NCBI RefSeq assembly: GCF_001866665.1
Contig: NZ_MLYO01000085.1
Coordinates: 1 to 39,822 of the forward strand
Reading direction: 5' to 3'
DNA: 39,822 nt
From: Streptomyces monashensis
GTDB taxonomy: Bacteria; Actinomycetota; Actinomycetes; Streptomycetales; Streptomycetaceae
Every line of letters begins with the position of its first letter. Position 1 is the stretch's first letter. This document shows positions 34,401 to 39,822 of this stretch, piece by piece. Both the position numbers and the translations under genes were made by a program. The notes beneath the pieces were generated by a model. The model was not told where the DNA came from. It saw only the letters and a list, made by a program, of their open reading frames with translations, and did not search any database.

Positions 34401-34799
34401 GGCTTGCCACTGCTGGCGTGAGGCCTGAGCCACACGCTTCGGCGTCCCGGCCGACGCCCGGAGCAGAGGCTTGGAGGGGGGAGTGAGGCGTTGCCTCGTG
34501 TCCCAGAGCCGCACCCGCAACCGACAGCCCGGCGCAGGCGTCGCGTAACACGTGGAAAGCGCATGGCTCTTCTCCCTCATCCCGCTGACGATCGGCGCGG
34601 TCTTCCTCGGCTTTGCGAGGCGACGGAGGCGCCACGTTCCACCACCCGGTCGCGGCATGGACAGCCCGGGACGGCCGTGGGTACGAGTACTCCTCACGGT
34701 TCGGCCGCGGAATCGTCGGAAACGACTTCTCGCGATCGAGGGCTGGGGCAGGAGGACGGTCGACGTGCTGTATCTGCCGGTAGCCGGCCAGCCGGGGGC
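34401..34799 (+). other. Stretch with possible DUF3592-like N-terminal fragment
   Basis: Mostly unexplained. From GTG 34552 the plus strand reads MESAWLFSLIPLTIGAVFLG then FARRRRRHV, a single membrane segment similar to the start of DUF3592 proteins, but the rest of such a protein is not there. Weak evidence for a gene fragment only. Confidence 0.3.
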
Positions 34800-35055
34800 G
34801 ACGGCGGTCAGGATCTCGTCCACGAGCCGGTCGGCAGCGTTTCGACAGCCGTACGTACGGGCCCGCTCCGCCATCCCCTGCCGCGGGTGGGCATCGGCCG
34901 GGAGTGGGCCCAAAGCCTCCCTCACCTGGTCCGTCGGCACGGCACCTTCGAGTGGCGCCGAGACGCCCGCCTCCTGCGACTGGCCCGCGTTGTGCGTGCC
35001 CGCTCGCCGCCCGCCGATGACGCCCGGCACATCGGCCTGGGCGACGACGGTACGG
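34800..35055 (-). pseudogene. Glycosyltransferase C-terminal fragment (GT28/MGT-like)
   Basis: The minus strand reads GAVPTDQVREALGPLPADA, then RQGMAERARTYGCRNAADRL and VDEILTAV. This is the last helix pair of nucleotide-sugar glycosyltransferases of the GT1/GT28 type (RxxMAxRARxYGxPDAADRLVDxIL). The part upstream, VVAQADVPGVIGGRRAGTHN, is a degenerate remnant of the nucleotide-binding loop. About 85 codons remain. It lies directly after the truncated CHAT gene on the same strand and may be joined to it by deletion. Confidence 0.5.
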
Positions 35056-35229
35056 CTGGAGGGCGCCCGCGTGCGACGCCGCCGCACTTCGCGGACCGCG
35101 CAGGGTGCCCATGGCGGCGGGACCGTACGATCGTCCGCGGCGGGCCGTGCATGACGGTCCGCACGTCGCCGATCCCCGCCCATCCGCGTGCCCGGGTCGG
35201 TCGGTGGCGCCGACCCGGTGTTCCCCACC

Positions 35230-37010
35230 GCGTACATCGGGCCGGTACACACCCGGGACACCACCTCGCGGCGTGCCGTGGAGCAGGCGCGCAGGGTGAG
35301 GAGGTCCCACCGCAGCCCGGCGTCCAGCACATGGCGGGCGGACAGCAGATGCCGGAGGCGGGTCCGGATCTCCACTTCCGGTGGGTACTTGCTGGGGCGC
35401 TGTCCGTCGTGGGCCAGCCGCAGCCCGGAGTCGAGCGGCTCGGCGCGGTCGAACCAGCCGTGCCCGGTGAGGTGGGCGACGCGCGCGGCGCGCACAGCGG
35501 CCAGTACGGCGTCCGGGGTGGCGGACAACCGGCTGACCTCGGTCACCGCATCCTGGCCGGTGTGCTCAGGGACGATGAAGGGGGCGACGAAGTCGATGTC
35601 GTGCTCCAGCCGCTCCGGGTCCGGGTCCTCGTCGGCCGCGACCAGCACACTGCCGTCGGCCGGGGCGCGGGGCGCGGGGCCGGGCGACCGTACGCAGCAG
35701 GGCGGTGGCGCTGGACACCTGCACGACGGCGTGGCGATGGGCGAGCGGCGTCCGGGTTCCCTGCGGGCCCTCGTCCGCCGACGGTAGCGGCAGCGCCGCC
35801 AGAGGCAGCGCCTGCAGCGCCGGGTCGGTCGCGACACAGAGCAGCTCCCGACCCGTCACCGCGGGCAGGAAGGCCAGCAGTCCCGGCGCCGAGTCCTCGA
35901 AGAAGTCAAGTTTCCGGCGCCATGGCCTCCGTGCCGGAAGCGGAGGCAGCGGCGGGAGGGCGTCCGCGTCCCCGTCGAAGGCCCGCCGCAGCCTTCCGGC
36001 CGCACGCCGCATCTCACGTCCGCCCAGAGACGATTGAAAGCCCGTCAGTTGTCCGGTGTCGGCGTGGACGACGAAGATGACGCAGCCGCCCTCATCGCCG
36101 CCCTCGGCGGAGCAGAAGTAGGAGACGAAGGCGCAGTGGCGGGCGTCCGGATCCGCTGCCAGGCAGGCCCGCAGCTCACGCAAGGTCGCCGGGGTCTCGG
36201 GAACACCCGCGGGCGCCGACGCGCCCTCGACCCACGCCCGGTACTCCTCATGGAGATCGAAGGCGAGCTCGACCGCCGCGTCTCCCGCGAGGTCTCCCTC
36301 CGGGGCACCCTCCGGCAGCGCGAGCCCGGCCCCAGCGTGGTCGAGCAGCATGCCGATCAGCAGCTCGTAGCGCTCCTGATGCCGCGTCACCAGCGCGGCC
36401 AGGTCCCCGCACGCCTCGCCGCCGCGTCCGGCGACCGTGCGCCGCAGCTCACAGCGCCGCGCCCACAACAGATCGAAGGCCGCCTGCCGATCCGCGCCGC
36501 TGCCCGACCGAGCACCCGCGCCCGCCCCGTCCGCCCGGTCCGTCCCGTCCGCCCGGTCCGTCCCGTTCGCCCGGTCCGTCCCGTCCGCCCTCAGCGTCCT
36601 CGCCAGCCGCACCTCGAGCCGCAGCACCGTCGCCGGATCGGCCCGGTGTCCGAGCGCCTCCTGCCGCAGCACCCGCAGCACCCGCAGCGCCGCGGCCGCG
36701 CCGCCCGCGTGTCCAGACGCGGCCAGCGCCTCCGCCTCGGCCAGCCGGAACGCCAGATGATTCCCCCAGTACCGGTCGTCCTCGGGGAACGAGGCTCGAA
36801 ACTCCTCCGCGGTGCGCAGCAGCAGCTCCGCCTCCGGGGCCCTGAGCCGTTCCATTCGCGACGCCACCATCCCCATCCTTGGGCAGTGGCCTGCCGGTTG
36901 ACCGTCATCGACTTCAACAGCCCCTGGAAGTAGGCCTCCGCGGCCCCCGTGTGGTCGTTCTCGTCCACGATCAGGTCCGGCAGGTCCTCGACGCGGCGGC
37001 ATGCGGCCTG
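35230..37010 (-). pseudogene. CHAT-domain protease, frameshifted and truncated
   Basis: A large minus-strand gene for a caspase-like CHAT protein. The N-terminal part (IVDENDHTGAAEAYFQGLLK) shifts frame near 36890 into TPR-like helices (YWGNHLAFRLAEAEALAASG). A linker with a six-residue repeat, DGTDRA/N, comes next, then the CHAT domain: SYFCSAEGGDEGGCVIFVVH, GRELLCVATDPALQALPLAA and AHRHAVVQVSSATALLRTVA. A second frameshift near 35690 leads to GSVLVAADEDPDPERLEHDI, the catalytic His in VAHLTGHGWFD, and the catalytic Cys in LLTLRACSTA. Sequence similarity ends soon after the Cys, and the usual final ~70 residues are lost. CHAT proteases act in bacterial immunity and regulated cell death; this one appears dead. 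Confidence 0.75.
36529..36590. repeat. 18-bp tandem repeat inside the CHAT relic
   Basis: Three copies plus 8 bases of GTCCGCCCGGTCCGTCCC (units at 36529, 36547, 36565; partial at 36583; one C-to-T change in unit 3). On the minus strand it encodes the hexapeptide DGTDRA/N, a flexible linker between helical and CHAT domains. Confidence 0.85.
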
Positions 37011-37184
37011 TCGATCGATGCCGCCACACGGACATCAGCGGCGGCCCCGCCACGAGCTCCGCGACTGTGCGCCGACCGGCCGGCGCTGAGGCTTCGACAA
37101 GTACCACCGCGTGCGGTGGTCGTAGCCGTCGGCCGAAGGCATGCCGTCGGGGTCGGGGCCGGCCAGGTGGCACACCGTCACGTC
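37011..37184. other. Gap between CHAT relic and isomerase-family gene
   Basis: The minus-strand frame reads HAVVLVEASAPAGRRTVAEL, possibly more of the CHAT N-terminus or another gene's remnant. Not assigned. Confidence 0.25.
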
Positions 37185-37982
37185 CTAGGGCTCCGGGTCC
37201 CAGGCCACCAGCTGATCGAAGAGAAGCCGGTTGCCGTCGAGTTTCAGGGAGTCCAACGGGATCCGGTCGTAGAAGGCGAGGACGAGGTCACTGGCCGTGC
37301 CTCCGGCGGAGGCGTCGGCCGTCTCCGGATCCTCGTCGGCGGAGGCGGGCATCGCGCCGGGTGAGGGCAGCCGGGCGGCCCGTGCACCCTCGTCGGAGAG
37401 CCAGTTGCGCCAGGAGCGGCCCTCGGCGACGTGGTAGTCGACGGCAGCGGGTTCGTGCGGCCAGGCGACCGTCGTTGTGCAGAAGGTGGACAGGAACTCC
37501 TCGACACCGTCGACTGCCACCTCGTCCGGCAGCGGCTGCGGGGCGCCCAGGGTGAGCTGGGCGTCGTAGGTGTGGACTGCCATCTCGTGGAGCTGGCGCC
37601 GGGCGACGCCACCGCAGGTCCGCGGCGACTGCGACTTACCCCACCACGCCCAGCAACGGCGATCCGGGCCGGCCTCCTGCAGCGCGTCCAGCAACTGCTG
37701 CGTCGATGCCGCCAACCAGGCCAGCAGGGCCTCGCGCTCCCGAGGAGCGGCCGGTTCACCCTGCGGTGTGGACTTGGCCACCGCGTCAGGTCCTGCGGCG
37801 ACGGTGGCGGCCCAGGCGCGGCGTCCCTCGCCCAGGTGCTGCGCCAGATCGAACAGCGTCCACTCGGGGCAGGTCGGCACCTGCACGTCGAGACTGGGTG
37901 CGGCGGCGACCGCGGCGCGGAAGGCGTCCGACCGTTCGTCGATGAGTCGCAGCAGGTCGGAGAAGTTCAGGGTGTTCTGCAC
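37185..37982 (-). CDS. Mycothiol-dependent maleylpyruvate isomerase-family protein
   Basis: A 265-residue protein of the mycothiol-dependent DinB-like (mdMPI) superfamily. The N-terminal metal-binding bundle shows VPTCPEWTLFDLAQHLGEGR (typical V..CPxWxxxDLxxHLGxxHR) and ARRQLHEMAVHTYDAQLTLG, the second metal site HExxVHxxD. The C-terminal half is the SCP-like accessory domain of the family (SAGGTASDLVLAFYDRIPLD, LKLDGNRLLFDQLVAWDP; usual GxASDLLLxLxxR). GTG at 37982 is the start. Enzymes of this family use mycothiol as cofactor in isomerisation or detoxification; the substrate here is unknown. Intact, upstream of the CHAT relic. Confidence 0.9.
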   Translation of the reverse strand: MQNTLNFSDLLRLIDERSDAFRAAVAAAPSLDVQVPTCPEWTLFDLAQHLGEGRRAWAATVAAGPDAVAKSTPQGEPAAPREREALLAWLAASTQQLLDALQEAGPDRRCWAWWGKSQSPRTCGGVARRQLHEMAVHTYDAQLTLGAPQPLPDEVAVDGVEEFLSTFCTTTVAWPHEPAAVDYHVAEGRSWRNWLSDEGARAARLPSPGAMPASADEDPETADASAGGTASDLVLAFYDRIPLDSLKLDGNRLLFDQLVAWDPEP

Positions 37983-38406
37983 TCCGGGTGTCTATCACTA
38001 GGCTCCGGGAACCGGACAGCGATTTTTCGCCATCGACTTGGGGCGCGCGGTATGGGACGCGCCCTCGGATGATGCGGCGTCCTCGTCTCGCTCCGGTCCA
38101 CCACGGAGGACGCCCGAGTCGTGGAGAGCGTCAGTCCCGTACCGTCGACGCGGCGGCAGCCGCTGCGGGACGGCGGTCACTGCGGGACGGCGCGAGGGAC
38201 TCGCCCGCCTTCTGGCCCGCCGCGGTGTTCGTGGCGGACATCCGCAGCCGCGAGCTGGGTCCATAGCGCCATCCGACTCCCGGGTGGTCGCCCTGCCCCC
38301 CACTCACACAGCCTGACCCGCCCGGCCCAACCCGGGCGAGCGGGTTTGCGGCCGCCGCGATCGAAAACCCGGCTCGAAGGGCGTGACCATCCGTCGACCG
38401 ACCCGC
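37983..38406. other. Unassigned stretch before the CBS fragment
   Basis: About 420 bases containing no recognised family on either strand. A plus-strand run of Ala codons (38148-38170) creates low-complexity translations. It should contain the promoter of the minus-strand isomerase-family gene at its left end. Confidence 0.35.
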
Positions 38407-38540
38407 GGACGGGGCTTCTCCGACATGCTCGATTGCCCGACGGCCGTACACGTCCGGGCGTCCACGGCGTCGGCGGCTCGGGCGATGCGCGCCCAGGACA
38501 CCGGCTCCGTCCTGGTGAAGGAAGAGAGTGGTGCATCCGT
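38407..38540 (+). pseudogene. CBS-domain protein fragment
   Basis: The plus strand reads FSDMLDCPTAVHVRASTASA then ARAMRAQDTGSVLVKEESG. This matches the first half of a CBS domain (xVxDVMTxxPVTVxPDTxVxEAARxMRxxxIGSVLVVDxxG). The second half (GIVTDRDI) is missing. CBS pairs bind adenosine nucleotides, but this single half-domain would not. Confidence 0.45.
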
Positions 38541-38847
38541 GCGACTCCTCCGCGCGGACGACGCGGCCGTCGAGCCGACCTCGCCCCCGCGTCGGCGCCG
38601 ACACCGGATCCGAGATGCACGGGAAGCTCAGCCGGAGGGCACTCGGGGGCATCGAGAGGCGGCTACCGGGCAACGACACGGGTCCGGCGCCGGTGGGCAC
38701 GAAAGGGGTGCCGACACCCCCCTTCGTCGGCAGGGCCGGCGAACACACGGACCTCCTGCTGCGAGCAGCGTGACCACCGAGGGGAGTTCGTGATGTCCGC
38801 GCTTCTGAGGGAGGGGGAGTCGGCCGCGTCGGGCGGGGTTGCTCGGG
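38541..38847 (+). other. Possible remnant of an ATPase regulator; otherwise unassigned
   Basis: A plus-strand frame ending at 38773 reads MHGKLSRRALGGIERR and GVPTPPFVGRAGEHTDLLLR. PFVGRAGE recalls the entry to the ATPase domain of large LuxR/AfsR-type regulators (PLVGRxxEL), but the Walker A that should follow is not there. Evidence is weak. Confidence 0.3.
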
Positions 38848-39357
38848 TCAGGCGCCGACCGTGCCGTCCACGCCCTCGCGGAGGAAGTCCGCGTGGCCGT
38901 TGTGACGTCCGTATTCCAGAATCATGTGGAGCATCACCATCCGCAAGGACACGTTCTCGCCCCAGCGCGGCTGGTGTCCGGCAAGGTCGAGGGATTCGGC
39001 GCGGAGCTCGATGCGGCGTGAGTGCTCGACCTCGGTCTCCCATGCCGCGAACGCCTCCTCGGCGCTCGCGTCCGTGGTGTCGTATGCGGCCTGGAAGTCG
39101 AATTCCTTCTGCGACCAGACCATCGGTGCGGTGTTGTCTTCGAACACCCTGCGGAACCAGGCGCGTTCGACCTCGGCCATGTGGCGGACCAAGGCGAGCA
39201 GGGACAGGGTCGACGGTGGGCTCGACCGCTCCTTGAGCTGTTCCTCAGTCAGGTCCTTGCACTTCATCGCCAGAGTCGCCCGGTGGAAGTCCAGGAACGC
39301 CCGCAGCGTCTCGCGCTCCGTACCGAAGAGGGGCGGGCCAACGCGTTCGAAGGGCAT
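38848..39357 (-). CDS. DinB/DUF664-family protein
   Basis: A 169-residue four-helix bundle of the DinB superfamily. It opens ERETLRAFLDFHRATLAMKC, a frequent DUF664 start. It has SLLALVRHMAEVERAWFRRV with the first metal His, and RMVMLHMILEYGRHNGHADF near the end with the H...HxxH metal site. ATG at 39357 is preceded by AGAGGAACTCACC, a good ribosome site; the longer frame upstream is not family-like. Length is normal (~165-175). It probably acts as a mycothiol-dependent transferase or detoxification enzyme; substrate not predictable. It is the third DinB-fold gene in the window. Confidence 0.9.
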   Translation of the reverse strand: MPFERVGPPLFGTERETLRAFLDFHRATLAMKCKDLTEEQLKERSSPPSTLSLLALVRHMAEVERAWFRRVFEDNTAPMVWSQKEFDFQAAYDTTDASAEEAFAAWETEVEHSRRIELRAESLDLAGHQPRWGENVSLRMVMLHMILEYGRHNGHADFLREGVDGTVGA

Positions 39358-39822
39358 GGTGAGTTCCTCTCGTAAGCGAGTCGGGGCGTTGAAGATATCC
39401 CGTCCCTCCGGTCCGGTGCAGCGTGCATGAGCGTTGGGCCTGCGTGCTTTGCTTCGGTCCTGTCCGGGGTACCGGGGTACCGGGGCCGTAGACGACGACC
39501 GTGGACTGGCCGATCGCCACATCCGAGGCGTCGACCGACCGTGACCAGATTTTCAGCGGCTGCGACCTGGGGTGGTGCAGCTGATCGCCTGCTTGGTGAT
39601 GCTCACGGTGCCGTTCTCTGGCCGGGTATGACCGTAGCGGTCGCCATCTGGGGCGCCCGCACGGCGACTATGACGCCGGGCCAGTTGCTGGAGCTGACCC
39701 GTAGGGGGCCGAGGGGGAAGTCTGTGATACGCCGCGTGCGCTGACGCGCCCCAGCGGGGACTGCTGCACGGGGCTCTTCGGGTGATTTGTATGGAGGATG
39801 GTCGTCGGGTTGGTGGTTTGTT
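39358..39822. other. Right-hand end, no supported gene
   Basis: About 460 bases with no recognised coding region on either strand. Plus-strand frames give short protein-like pieces (GVVQLIACLVMLTVPFSGRV and MTVAVAIWGARTATMTPGQL), but neither has a ribosome site or a family match. The left end should hold the promoter of the DinB gene. Confidence 0.4.

Noticed and set aside
34491..36933. Plus-strand ORFs of about 530 and 300 codons opposite the CHAT gene
   Set aside because: Antisense shadows rich in Arg, Pro and Gly; the CHAT motifs are on the minus strand.
1..39822. CRISPR arrays, tRNA or rRNA genes
   Set aside because: No regularly spaced direct repeats with unique spacers, no cloverleaf with a TTCRA arm, and no rRNA-like stretch was seen by eye.

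Overview
The window has very high GC (about 70%) with strong G/C third-position bias, GTG/TTG/CTG starts, mycothiol-type enzymes and protein families typical of Streptomyces or a close relative. Intact, unrelated single genes are separated by an unusual number of gene fragments, frameshifted relics and transposase debris. That pattern fits a chromosome-arm (subtelomeric) accessory region. This placement is inference; no telomere or core gene is visible.

Region 1 (1-9.9 kb): a 14-helix MFS exporter; a relic joining a polyketide synthase linker to a type II thioesterase; an intact CPA1 Na+/H+ antiporter; three back-to-back fragments (butyrobetaine dioxygenase-like, XRE/MmyB-like regulator, luciferase-like monooxygenase); a DinB-fold protein; a GNAT acetyltransferase; a secreted PAF-acetylhydrolase-like hydrolase; and an intact cytochrome P450.

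Region 2 (9.9-16.4 kb): a GT87 membrane mannosyltransferase-like protein; a decayed minus-strand operon KAS III - 3-hydroxybutyryl-CoA dehydrogenase - class II DAHP synthase, each member frameshifted; a type I PKS ketosynthase fragment butted against the KAS III; debris of a tyrosine integrase and a transposase; then an intact glutamate decarboxylase with a strong terminator. With the PKS/thioesterase relic these look like remains of a lost polyketide cluster, for which the exporter and P450 could be survivors.

Region 3 (16.4-26.9 kb): a sulfite-oxidase-family molybdoenzyme; a shortened SAM methyltransferase translationally coupled to a small zinc-ribbon protein; a HEAT-repeat protein divergent from a two-domain SMI1/KNR4 (SUKH) protein; an XRE regulator divergent from a short-chain dehydrogenase; a DUF4157 (eCIS core) metalloprotease-like protein with a C-terminal nuclease-like domain; and an AMP-forming acyl/aryl ligase followed by a 21-codon ORF and an FkbM methyltransferase.

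Region 4 (26.9-39.8 kb): DUF1877 and IS21 IstB fragments abutting a GNAT protein, a membrane-anchored esterase, an integrase-type transposase relic, an MFS relic, VOC and SUKH relics, three conserved hypothetical proteins, a glycosyltransferase C-terminal fragment, a truncated frameshifted CHAT protease gene, a mycothiol-dependent maleylpyruvate isomerase-family protein, a CBS-domain fragment and a second DinB protein.

No tRNA, rRNA, CRISPR array or complete insertion sequence was seen. The least ordinary material is the DUF4157-nuclease protein near SUKH-family genes, the ligase/mini-ORF/FkbM unit, and the decayed polyketide operon. All functional statements are read from motifs; no database search was possible.
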